Shown: positions 23,954-31,469 of the stretch, in pieces
Position numbering within the stretch: position 1 is the stretch's first letter
How the letters are laid out: every line of letters starts with the position of its first letter
DNA from: DAHUXD01 sp963736455
GTDB lineage: Bacteria; Acidobacteriota; Thermoanaerobaculia; UBA5066; Gp7-AA6
Reading direction: 5' to 3'
Assembly (NCBI GenBank): GCA_963736455.1
Contig: CAVTON010000002.1
Location: forward strand, 1,116,001-1,180,000
DNA length: 64,000 nucleotides
Notes under the pieces: generated by a model
The model's database searches: none
Seen by the model: the letters and a program-made list of their open reading frames with translations, nothing else
Told to the model about the DNA's origin: nothing
Translations under genes and position numbers: made by a program

Positions 23954-26900
23954 GGCGGGGCGCGGCCGGGCGCGGCTCTCTGGCCGTGGCGCTGCTCGCC
24001 GCGGCGCTCTCGGCCCGGGCCCAGGAGCCCGAGGGCCTGATGGGTCGTCCGATCGAATCCCTCGCCTACACGTGCGACGGGCCGGTCGATGCGCGTCAGG
24101 TCGCGAGCCTCGTGGCGCTCTCCGTCGGCCATGCGCTCACCGAGGACGACACCGGAGCGACGATTCAGAATCTGTTCGCGACGGGTCAGTTCGCCAACGT
24201 GCTGGTCGTCGCGAGCGAGGCGCCTTCGGGCGGCGTCGCCGTGACGATCCACCTCTGGAGGTCGTACCGCGTCGGGGGAATCTCCTTCGAGGGTCGCGCG
24301 CACCTCTCGCGCGAGGAGATGTGGCGGGCCCTTCCCCTGCGGGATCGCGGGCCGTTTCATGCCGGGGCGCTCGCGGACGGCGCGCGAGCGCTCGAGCGAA
24401 AGCTCGCCACGGAGGGCTACATCCATGCGCGGGTCGAGCCCGAAGTGAACTTCGACGCGGCGACGTTCACGGCCGCGGTCGTGTACCGGATCGACGCCGG
24501 GGTTCCGGCAGTCGTCGCGCCTCCCGTGTTCGACGGCGAGATCGCGCCCTACACGGAAGAGACGCTGACGAACCGCCTCAGGCTCACGGCCGGGAAGCCG
24601 TACCGGGAGACGAAGGCGCGCGCCGCGGCCGATCGCCTGCGCAAGTTCCTGATGAAGGAGAACCGGTTCCGCGCCTCGGTCGAGCTCATCGCCGCGGAGC
24701 CGACGGAGGACGGCTCCGCGATCCGCCCCGTCTACCGGATCGACGTGGGGCCGGCGTTCGAGATCGACTCGGCGGGAATCGCGCCCAAGCGCGTCCGCAG
24801 CGAGTTCCTCGCGCTCCTGGACGCCCAGAGCCTCGACGAGGACCTGATCGAGCAGTGGGTGGACACCACCCGCGAGGATCTGCAGCGCCGGGGGCGCTAT
24901 CGGGCGACGGTCGAGGCAAAGACGGACGGCCGCGATCCCGTGACGCTGCGCGTGGCGGTTCGCGAGGGCCCGAAGTATTCGGTCGAGGCGATCGAGTTTT
25001 CGGGTAACGCGTCCGTCTCCGACAAGACCCTGCGGGATCTCATCGTGACGCGGGAGAGGGGCCTGCCGCTCATCCAGAGCGGCTACCTCATCGATGGAGA
25101 GCTCGAGAAGGACGCCGACGCGATCCTCGCGTACTACCAGACGCGAGGATGGATTGCGGCGAAGGTGGAGAAGCCGGCGGTCACCGACGACCCGAAGCCG
25201 GATCGCCTGGACGTCGGGTTCCGGATCGTCGAAGGGCCGCGCACGTTCGTCGCGAGCCGCCAGGTCGACGGCGCCGATCACCTCAGCGAGGCCGACCTCG
25301 ACCAGCTGATCACGACCCGGGTCGGCGAGCCTTTCAATCCGAGCGCCGCGCGCCTGGATGCGGCCGCCCTGATGACGCGCTACGACAATACCGGCTGGCG
25401 GGAGGCGTCTGTGCGTGACCACTGGACCCTCTCGCCGGACAAGACGAAGGCCGACGTGGTGTTCACCGTGGACGAGGGAATGCGCACCTTCTTCGGCAAG
25501 ACGATCATCCGCGGCAATGCCGTGACCGAGATGAGCCGGATCACGCGCCAGATCGCCTGGAAGGAGGGAGAGCCCTTCTCCGAGGAGAAGATCGCCGACA
25601 CCCAGCGCAACCTCTCCCGCGCGGGCGTCTTTCGTTCGATCGAGGTGCGGCCGCAGCCCGCCGATCCGGAAAACCAGGAGCACACCGTGGACGTCGACCT
25701 GACCGAGGCGCGGCGCATCTCGCTGCTCTACGGCGTCGGCTATCAGTACGCTCCCGGAGCCACTGACCCGAACGATCCTTTCGCCACGGCGGGCATCTCC
25801 TACCGCAACCTCTTCGGCCGGATGCAGTCGGCCTCGATCGAGGCGCAATACGCGCCGATCAGCGGGCGCGGCTACCTCGTGGCGAACTTTCTCGAGCCGT
25901 ACTTCTTCGACACCGAATATCCGCTGACCGTCGCGGCGTTCGCGAGCCGCGAGCCCATCCAGGACGTGGACGTCGATCGGATCGGCACTTTCATCGAGTC
26001 GGTCCGCCAGTTCGGCCACCTCCGCGTGGGGCTGCGGTACTCCTATCAGTACATCGCGCCGAGAAACCCCGAGGACCTGTCGACCATCGTGATCGAAAAG
26101 TATCCGCTGTCGGCCTTTCCGATTCGCCAGTCGGCGATCGGACCGAACTTCCTCTACGACCGCCGCGACGACGTCCTCGATCCGCACGCCGGGTACTACG
26201 TGAGCATGGCCGGAGGGTACGCCTTTCCGTTCCTGAACGCCGATGCGTGGTACGGGAAGGTTTCGGGCCAGGCGGCGCACTTCTGGAAGATTCCAGGCGG
26301 CGTCCTCGGCGCGTCGTTCCGTGCGGGCGCCATCTATCCCCACAGCGTCACCACGCAGGGCGACACCGTACCGATCGCCGAGAAGTTCTTCGCGGGAGGC
26401 TCGTCGACGGCGCGCGGCTTCGACACGAATCTCGAAGGGATCCCCGGTTCGACGGTGGACTACAACACGCAGGCGACGTATCAACCGAACGGCAACGGAT
26501 CCTGCGCCCAGACGTATCCCGGCGCGCCCAACGCGAATCTCTACGACTGCAGCCCCGGCCCTCGCATCATCGGGGGCAACGCCTTCATGTCCTGGGGACT
26601 CGAGTACCGCGTTCCGATCGCCGGAAACTTCGGTGTCTCGATCTTCTACGACCTGGCCCAGGTCTGGGCCACCGCGGCGGACATCAACTTCCACATCGAC
26701 ACGTCGGATCGCGCGGGCATCGTTCCGAACGCGAAGTCGGGGCTGCGGCAGTCGATCGGCCTCGGCATCCACTACATGACCCCGATCGGGCCCCTGCGGC
26801 TCGAGGTGGGCCGGCCGCTGCCCGCGCAGACCGTGGATTTCCTCGTCACGCGGACGGTGGATCCCGAGGGCAATCCCTGCACCGAGGGTGATCCGAACCG

Positions 26901-26979
26901 CGCCGGCTGCCAGCCGCTCGCTTCCGGATCGGTCAAGCAGACGGGCCGCATCTTCCTCTCGATCGGGTATCCGTTCTAG
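23950..26979 (+). CDS. BamA/TamA-family outer-membrane assembly protein
   Basis: This 1009-residue Omp85 protein inserts beta-barrel proteins into the outer membrane. It has a signal peptide (residues 1-24, cut near ARA-QEP), a series of POTRA domains up to about residue 580 (for example YSVEAIEFSGNASVSDKTL and TFFGKTIIRGNAVTEMSRI), and a C-terminal barrel ending in GYPF, with the terminal Phe recognised by the assembly machinery. FAGGSSTARGF near residue 815 is the loop-6 RGF motif of the family. It is longer than E. coli BamA because of extra POTRA-like units. GTG 23950 overlaps tamB by 4 bases, so a TamA role is as likely as a BamA role. Confidence 0.92.
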   Translation: MRRGAAGRGSLAVALLAAALSARAQEPEGLMGRPIESLAYTCDGPVDARQVASLVALSVGHALTEDDTGATIQNLFATGQFANVLVVASEAPSGGVAVTIHLWRSYRVGGISFEGRAHLSREEMWRALPLRDRGPFHAGALADGARALERKLATEGYIHARVEPEVNFDAATFTAAVVYRIDAGVPAVVAPPVFDGEIAPYTEETLTNRLRLTAGKPYRETKARAAADRLRKFLMKENRFRASVELIAAEPTEDGSAIRPVYRIDVGPAFEIDSAGIAPKRVRSEFLALLDAQSLDEDLIEQWVDTTREDLQRRGRYRATVEAKTDGRDPVTLRVAVREGPKYSVEAIEFSGNASVSDKTLRDLIVTRERGLPLIQSGYLIDGELEKDADAILAYYQTRGWIAAKVEKPAVTDDPKPDRLDVGFRIVEGPRTFVASRQVDGADHLSEADLDQLITTRVGEPFNPSAARLDAAALMTRYDNTGWREASVRDHWTLSPDKTKADVVFTVDEGMRTFFGKTIIRGNAVTEMSRITRQIAWKEGEPFSEEKIADTQRNLSRAGVFRSIEVRPQPADPENQEHTVDVDLTEARRISLLYGVGYQYAPGATDPNDPFATAGISYRNLFGRMQSASIEAQYAPISGRGYLVANFLEPYFFDTEYPLTVAAFASREPIQDVDVDRIGTFIESVRQFGHLRVGLRYSYQYIAPRNPEDLSTIVIEKYPLSAFPIRQSAIGPNFLYDRRDDVLDPHAGYYVSMAGGYAFPFLNADAWYGKVSGQAAHFWKIPGGVLGASFRAGAIYPHSVTTQGDTVPIAEKFFAGGSSTARGFDTNLEGIPGSTVDYNTQATYQPNGNGSCAQTYPGAPNANLYDCSPGPRIIGGNAFMSWGLEYRVPIAGNFGVSIFYDLAQVWATAADINFHIDTSDRAGIVPNAKSGLRQSIGLGIHYMTPIGPLRLEVGRPLPAQTVDFLVTRTVDPEGNPCTEGDPNRAGCQPLASGSVKQTGRIFLSIGYPF

Positions 26980-26989
26980 CAAGGGGACC

Positions 26990-27023
26990 GGCGCCGGTCG
27001 CGACGCCGGCGTCCACTTTTTTT
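26990..27023 (+). terminator. Intrinsic terminator after bamA-like gene
   Basis: Bases 26990-26997 (GGCGCCGG) pair with 27006-27013 (CCGGCGTC), eight pairs with one G-U, around an 8-base loop, and seven T follow at 27017-27023. It lies 11 bases after the stop. The same stretch leads into a copy of the dispersed repeat. Confidence 0.7.
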
Positions 27024-27038
27024 GCAGCCTGCTAGAAT
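27003..27038. repeat. Second copy of the dispersed repeat arm
   Basis: The segment from ACGCCGGCGTCCA through the T run to GCAGCCTGCTAGA resembles the right end of the 19713-19980 element over about 35 bases. At the other side of the gap TTCTAGCA at 26974-26981 is the exact reverse complement of TGCTAGAA at 27030-27037, so a short two-ended form may be present. Confidence 0.5.
27033..27038 (+). promoter_or_regulatory. Candidate -10 box of the FmdB-like gene
   Basis: TAGAAT ends 6 bases before GTG 27045. It lies within the end of the dispersed repeat, so the repeat may supply the promoter. No Shine-Dalgarno sequence is present. Confidence 0.45.
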
Positions 27039-27044
27039 CATCGC

Positions 27045-27275
27045 GTGCCGCTCTTCGAGTACCGCTGCCGCCAGTGCGAGAAGCGCTTCGAGGAGTTCGT
27101 CCTCGGCGACGCGCAGCCGCGGTGTCCGTCCTGCGGCGGCCCAAGGCTCGAGAAGCTCCTTTCGGTGTTCGCCGTCAGCACGGCTTCGGCTGTTCGGCTT
27201 CGGGCCGGGCCGCGGAGACTTCCGGCGGCTGCGGCTCCTGCGGCGATCCGCGGGGGCCCGGCAGCTGCTCGATGA
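27045..27275 (+). CDS. FmdB-type zinc-ribbon protein, frameshifted C terminus
   Basis: The first 45 residues are a normal FmdB/CxxC_CxxC_SSSS regulatory zinc ribbon: PLFEYRCRQCEKRFEEFVLGD, then CPSCGG and LEKLLSVFAVST. After about base 27180 the frame turns into low-complexity Ala/Arg/Pro residues and stops at 27275. One frame over, the sequence reads SGGCGSCGDPRGPGSCSMN and stops at 27280, which is the expected C terminus of this family. One base appears to be missing within about 27180-27200, either a real mutation or a sequencing error. Function of the family is poorly known; it has been linked to gene regulation. Start is GTG 27045. Confidence 0.75.
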   Translation: MPLFEYRCRQCEKRFEEFVLGDAQPRCPSCGGPRLEKLLSVFAVSTASAVRLRAGPRRLPAAAAPAAIRGGPAAAR

Positions 27276-27357
27276 ACTGAGCCCCCGACCTCGATCGACT
27301 GCCGAGCCCTAGGGCCGGCTCCTCCTCGGCGGCCGCTTCCGGTCCGCCGTCCCGGAG

Positions 27358-28728
27358 TCAGCGGGCGCCGGACACGGCGGCGGTCAACCCCGCCGGGGTT
27401 TGCGCGAGCTCCCGCTCCCGGGCCGCGAGAGCCCGGCGCAGTGCCTCGGGCTCATCCACGGTCGAGGACGAGAGCCCGGTAAACGGCGCCTCCGCGAGGG
27501 CCTCGCGCCAGGCCAGGGCGGGCAGGCCCCCGGCCTGGAGCGCACGGATCAGTTTCAGCGTGCGAAAGGCGTCGAACCACGTATGAAAGTGGCGCCTCAT
27601 CGTGTCCGCGTCGCCCGAGCGCGCGATCGCGTCGCGTATCGCCGGGAAGGCGCCCATCTCTTCGAGCGAGGCGACCAGGAGGCCTGTCTTGAAGAACGGG
27701 TTTTCGCGCGGGAGCTCGTCGAGCGCGGCTTCCACGCGTCCGCCCGAAGCCGCGACCGCGTCGAGCGCCCTCAGCCACGCCGCCAGGTGCGCGAACGTCG
27801 CCGGATGGTAGAGGCGGAACCCCTCGAGCGCTCCCTTCTTCGCGAGCAGCTGCGAGAGGGCCTTGCCCGTTCCGAACGGCACGCGGTCGGAGATGCGCCC
27901 CTCGAGGAGAAACGGCGTTCCCGCCAGGCGCGCGATCGATCCGGCCTTGGCGAGCTTGTCGAGGACGTAGAAGTCCTCCGCCGCGTTCTTGCGCGGAAAC
28001 CCGCGCACCGCCGCATAGGCCCACGGCCGGATCGCGATGCAGCTCCCCATGGCCTCGTAGGCGTACGGCGAGCCCGCCCACGCCAGGCCGAGCACGTAGT
28101 AGCGCAGCGAGATCTCGTAGAGCCGGGCGGCCAGGGCGAGCTCCGGCTCCTCGCCGAAGCGATGCTCGAAGAAATAGATGGCCGCGGCGTTGTCCTCTTC
28201 CGGTACGGCGGCCGTCTGCTCGAAGAGGTCGTTGGCGAGGACCGTGTCGGCGTCGGTGTTGTGAATCCAGGGCGAAGCGAGGCGTCCGGCCGCGTGCAGC
28301 CGGAGGGCCAGGTCATTTCCGATCTTGCGGGCGAGACCCACGCCCTGGCCCTCGGGAAGGAAGCGGCCCGGTCCGGCCCGGTCGATGACGACGATCGTTC
28401 CGTTCGGATAGCTCAGGGCGGACGCGGGCGGATCGGCCCCGATCTCGACGGAGGCGCTCGCGGCCTCCGCGAGGCGGCCGGCGGAGGCGCGGTTGATTTC
28501 GTGGACCGGAGCGGGAGACCCGGCGCGCGCGTTGAGGACGACGATCACGAGCGTCGGCCCCCGCTCGACCCGCGGGATCGAGCCGAGCGTGTCGAAGAGA
28601 CTCTGCGCTTCGCCGTAGGCGGGGACGACGACGACGTGCTCGAAGCGGCCCTCGAGCCGTTCGGCGAGCTTCGCCTCCGGCTCGGCGTGGCGCGACAGGT
28701 ATTGCTCGACCGCTCTGGCCGAAGTCAC
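27358..28728 (-). CDS. Glycosyltransferase-like protein (GT-A fold)
   Basis: This is a 456-residue soluble protein with GT2-like features. HVVVVPAYGEAQSLFDTLGSI is the nucleotide-binding strand, IHNTDADTVLANDLF near residue 155 holds the DxD-like acidic motif, and GFPRKNAAEDFYVLDKLAK carries the ED base motif expected of inverting enzymes. There is no clear membrane segment, and the C-terminal 150 residues are helical. The donor, acceptor and pathway are not known and its neighbours give no lead. GTG 28728 is supported by a TAGACT box 7 bases upstream on the minus strand. It follows miaE by 17 bases. Confidence 0.65.
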   Translation of the reverse strand: MTSARAVEQYLSRHAEPEAKLAERLEGRFEHVVVVPAYGEAQSLFDTLGSIPRVERGPTLVIVVLNARAGSPAPVHEINRASAGRLAEAASASVEIGADPPASALSYPNGTIVVIDRAGPGRFLPEGQGVGLARKIGNDLALRLHAAGRLASPWIHNTDADTVLANDLFEQTAAVPEEDNAAAIYFFEHRFGEEPELALAARLYEISLRYYVLGLAWAGSPYAYEAMGSCIAIRPWAYAAVRGFPRKNAAEDFYVLDKLAKAGSIARLAGTPFLLEGRISDRVPFGTGKALSQLLAKKGALEGFRLYHPATFAHLAAWLRALDAVAASGGRVEAALDELPRENPFFKTGLLVASLEEMGAFPAIRDAIARSGDADTMRRHFHTWFDAFRTLKLIRALQAGGLPALAWREALAEAPFTGLSSSTVDEPEALRRALAARERELAQTPAGLTAAVSGAR

Positions 28729-28735
28729 GCCGGGG

Positions 28736-28741
28736 AGTCTA
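28736..28741 (-). promoter_or_regulatory. Candidate -10 box, leaderless spacing
   Basis: On the minus strand TAGACT (28741 to 28736) ends 7 bases before GTG 28728. It follows directly on the miaE stop codon. Confidence 0.45.
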
Positions 28742-28745
28742 CCTT

Positions 28746-29315
28746 TCAGTAGAGGGCGGCGCGCACCGGGAGGTCCGCCGCGATGCCCGCCTCCGCGTCG
28801 AGGATCTCGCCGAGGCGCGCCTCGGTTTCGTCGGGCGCGAAGTAGGTGCGCGCGAGATCCAGGTAGAGCTCGTGGTGCCGAACCTCCGCGCGCGCGAGAT
28901 CGCGGTAGAAGTCCTGGAGCGGCCCCGCCGGAAGGGACGCGGCGAGAAGACCGAAGCGCTCGCAGCCCCGCGCCTCCACGACGGCGGCCGTGAGGAGACG
29001 ATCGAGGAAGTAGGCGTCGCGGCCCTCCCGGAACTCCGCCGCGAGACGGCGCAGGTAGGCGCTCCGGACGTCCGGGCCGAGGATCCCGCCTCGTTCGGCG
29101 AGCCTCGCGTGGACGGCCCGGAAGTGCTCGAGCTCCTCGATCGAGAGCGCGATGAGCCGCTCGACCAGCTCCGCCCGGTCCGGGTAGTGCGCGACCAGCG
29201 CGAGCGCCGACGCCGAGGCCTTGCGCTCGTTCGCCGCGTGATCGACGAGGAACGCATCCAGGTCCGCGAGGACGGCCGCCGTCCAGGCGGGGCTCGTGGC
29301 GACCTTGAGCCGCAT
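28746..29315 (-). CDS. miaE: tRNA-(ms2io6A) hydroxylase
   Basis: MiaE is a diiron monooxygenase that hydroxylates the isopentenyl side chain of ms2i6A in tRNA. The 189-residue four-helix protein has the expected carboxylate and His ligands: DHAANERKASASAL, SIEELEHFRAVHARLAERG, VEARGCERFGLLA and RAEVRHHELYLDLA. Length matches the family and ATG 29315 begins the conserved LKVATSPAW segment. It follows the MoaD-like gene by 13 bases on the same strand. A MiaB/MiaA pair, which would make its substrate, is not in the window. Confidence 0.92.
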   Translation of the reverse strand: MRLKVATSPAWTAAVLADLDAFLVDHAANERKASASALALVAHYPDRAELVERLIALSIEELEHFRAVHARLAERGGILGPDVRSAYLRRLAAEFREGRDAYFLDRLLTAAVVEARGCERFGLLAASLPAGPLQDFYRDLARAEVRHHELYLDLARTYFAPDETEARLGEILDAEAGIAADLPVRAALY

Positions 29316-29328
29316 CGGCCGGCGGCCC

Positions 29329-29610
29329 CTACCCGCCGCTGACGGCGGGCAGGATCGCGATCTCCGAGCCCTCGGGAACCCGCATGGCCAGGCCGCCGCC
29401 GTCGCGGATGTTCGTCTCGGCCACGAAGAGGTTGACGTGAGGACGCACCTCGCCGCGTTCGGTCAGGATCCGTTCCGTCAGGCCCGGGTGCGCCGTCCCC
29501 AGGGCGGCGAGCGCCTCGCGCACCGTCGAAGGCGACCCCTCCACGGAGACCGCCGTGCGGCCATCCGAGAACGGCCGGAGCGGTCCCGGAATCAGGAAAC
29601 GGACGCTCAT
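29329..29610 (-). CDS. MoaD/ThiS family sulfur-carrier-like protein
   Basis: This 93-residue beta-grasp protein ends in AVSGG, the di-glycine tail that carries a thiocarboxylate in MoaD and ThiS. VREALAALGTAHPGL, VNLFVAETNIRDGGG and GSEIAILPAVSGG fit MoaD-like spacing. The ATG at 29610 shares ATGA with the stop of the BNR-repeat gene, so the two are translationally coupled. It could be the molybdopterin synthase small subunit, but no moaE or other moa gene is adjacent, so the partner is uncertain; a role tied to the BNR protein is possible. Confidence 0.85.
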   Translation of the reverse strand: MSVRFLIPGPLRPFSDGRTAVSVEGSPSTVREALAALGTAHPGLTERILTERGEVRPHVNLFVAETNIRDGGGLAMRVPEGSEIAILPAVSGG

Positions 29611-30827
29611 CACGCGGCCCGGCGCGCGCGCTTGCGCGGGCGCGCGGCGGCGGACGGCCGGCGCACGGCCCGCCTCGCGTGGACGTGCTCGGCCCGCGCC
29701 GCCTTCACACACACGATCGGCGGGAGCCCGTCATGGAGGAGCGCCCACGTCCGGCCCTCGTCCCGCGATCCGTAGAGCTTCCCGCTCCGCGTGCCGAAGT
29801 AGACGCCCGCCGGATCGAATCCGTCCACGGACATCCCGTCGCGGACGACGGTCTCGAGCGCGTCCTTCTGTGGAAGTCCGCGCGTGAGCGCCTGCCACGA
29901 CCCGCCGCCGTCTCGCGTGCGGTACACGCGCAGCCGGCCGTCGGGCGTGCAGCGAAACCCGTCGGAGTGCAGGGGCACGACGTATGCCGTGTCCGGGTCC
30001 TGAGGATGGATTCCCAGGCAGAAGCCGAAGTCCGACGGCACGCCGTTCGCCACGTCCTTCCAGGTGTCGCCTCCGTCGTCCGAGCGGTAGAGGCCCCAGT
30101 GGTTTTGAAGGAACAGGCGGCCCGGCCGGGCGCGATGGTGCACGATCTTGTGAACGCACTGCCCGAATTCCGGGTTTGGATCGGGAAAGTACTCCGCGCG
30201 AACGCCGCGATTTCGAGCCCGCCAGGTCTTTCCGCCATCGTCGGAACGGTAGACGCCACCCGTGGAGATCGCGACCGTCAGCCGTCCGCCCTGCGAGGGG
30301 TCGACCAGGATCGTGTGGAGGCAGAGTCCTCCGCCGCCCGGCATCCACTTCTCTCGATGCGGATGATCCCAGAGGCCGTGGTTCAGCGTCCACGTGCTTC
30401 CGCCGTCGCGGGACTCGAAGAGCGCCGATGGCTCGACGCCGCAATAGAGGGTGTCGGGCTCCGTCGCGCGACCCGGCGCGATTTGCCAGATGTTCTTCAG
30501 CGCGGCCCCGGAAGACTCGGGGAATCGCACGAGCGGCATCTCGGGCCGCTCCCAGGTCCTGCCGAAATCGTCGCTCCACGCGAGCTCGGCGCCCCAGTGC
30601 ATGCTCGAGGGTGCGGCCCAGATCCGCTTTCGTCCCGCCCGGGAGTCGAAGGCCGCTCCGTAAACGGAGGAGCCCGGAAAAAAGGGGCCCGCCATGGCCC
30701 AGCGCCGGCGGGCGGGTCCGGAGCCGAAGAGAAAGAGTCCCTTCATCGTTCCGACCAGCAGGAGCGCGTCTCCGTCGCGGACCGGGAGGCGGGACGGAGC
30801 GGGGGTCTCGAGCTTCTTTGCGGGCAT
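29610..30827 (-). CDS. BNR/sialidase-type beta-propeller protein
   Basis: The 405-residue protein is a beta-propeller with several Asp-box repeats: SDDFGRTWERP, SRDGGSTWTLN, SDDGGKTWRARN, SDDGGDTWKDV, TRDGGGSWQAL and SRDEGRTWALL. No signal peptide is visible, so a cytoplasmic location is likely. The C terminus is a basic tail of Arg, Ala and Lys. No catalytic sialidase residues (the Arg triad) are evident, so enzymatic activity is doubtful despite the common annotation. It is coupled to the MoaD-like gene by a 4-base overlap. A TAGACT box sits 6 bases before ATG 30827. Confidence 0.82.
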   Translation of the reverse strand: MPAKKLETPAPSRLPVRDGDALLLVGTMKGLFLFGSGPARRRWAMAGPFFPGSSVYGAAFDSRAGRKRIWAAPSSMHWGAELAWSDDFGRTWERPEMPLVRFPESSGAALKNIWQIAPGRATEPDTLYCGVEPSALFESRDGGSTWTLNHGLWDHPHREKWMPGGGGLCLHTILVDPSQGGRLTVAISTGGVYRSDDGGKTWRARNRGVRAEYFPDPNPEFGQCVHKIVHHRARPGRLFLQNHWGLYRSDDGGDTWKDVANGVPSDFGFCLGIHPQDPDTAYVVPLHSDGFRCTPDGRLRVYRTRDGGGSWQALTRGLPQKDALETVVRDGMSVDGFDPAGVYFGTRSGKLYGSRDEGRTWALLHDGLPPIVCVKAARAEHVHARRAVRRPSAAARPRKRARRAA

Positions 30828-30833
30828 GGGGGA

Positions 30834-30839
30834 AGTCTA
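30834..30839 (-). promoter_or_regulatory. Candidate -10 box, leaderless spacing
   Basis: On the minus strand TAGACT (30839 to 30834) ends 6 bases before ATG 30827, with only TCCCCC between. It lies in the 27-base gap after coaE. Confidence 0.5.
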
Positions 30840-30854
30840 CGGGATTTCGCGCCC

Positions 30855-31457
30855 TCAGTTCTGAGAGAGCGCGAGCCACCGGGCCCAGATCTCTTCGACC
30901 TGGCGCCGGAGGTCCTCGGCCGATCCGTCGTTGACGATGACGTCGTGCGCCCGGCGGGCGGCCTCCTCGGGCGGCATCTGCGCCGCGATGCGCCGGAGCG
31001 CGTCGTCGGCGGTTCCGCCGCGCTCGACCCATCGGCGGATTCGCGCGTCCATCGGCGCCGTGACGAGAAGGACCCGGTCGTACTCGGGCTCGGTGCCCGC
31101 TTCGAACAGGAGAGTCGCCTCGCACACCGCGACCCTGGCGCCGGCCCAGGCGGCCTGGCCGAACCGCCGCTCGCGTTCTTCCTGGACGAGGGGGTGGATC
31201 CGGACCTCGAGCGCCCGCCGGGCTTCCGGATCGTCGAACACGATCGCGGCCACGCGGCTCCGGTCGACCGCGCCCGCCTCGTCGAGCACCGTGCCGCCGA
31301 ACAGGTCTCGCGCGGCGTACGCGGCGGCCCCGCCGGGCCGGTAGAGGTCGCGCACCAGCTCGTCGGCATCGAAGACGGCCGCCCCGCGGTCGGCGAGCAG
31401 TCTCCCGACCGTGGACTTTCCGGTCGCGAGGCCGCCCGTGAGCCCGACCCTCAACAT
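30855..31457 (-). CDS. coaE: Dephospho-CoA kinase
   Basis: CoaE phosphorylates dephospho-CoA in the last step of coenzyme A synthesis. The 200-residue protein has the P-loop GLTGGLATGKSTV at the N terminus, VFDADELVRDLY, and the EATLLFEAG and VLLVTAPMDARIRRW segments of the family. Length is normal. ATG 31457 follows the amidohydrolase stop by 12 bases with a GAG-rich ribosome-binding region, so it may be read from the same message. Confidence 0.95.
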   Translation of the reverse strand: MLRVGLTGGLATGKSTVGRLLADRGAAVFDADELVRDLYRPGGAAAYAARDLFGGTVLDEAGAVDRSRVAAIVFDDPEARRALEVRIHPLVQEERERRFGQAAWAGARVAVCEATLLFEAGTEPEYDRVLLVTAPMDARIRRWVERGGTADDALRRIAAQMPPEEAARRAHDVIVNDGSAEDLRRQVEEIWARWLALSQN

Positions 31458-31469
31458 CTCGATTCTCGA

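Noticed and set aside
23950..26979. The 2190-codon plus-strand frame starting at 20407 as one giant protein
   Set aside because: Its first part is a shadow of tamB; the real gene starts at GTG 23950 with a signal peptide and overlaps the tamB stop.
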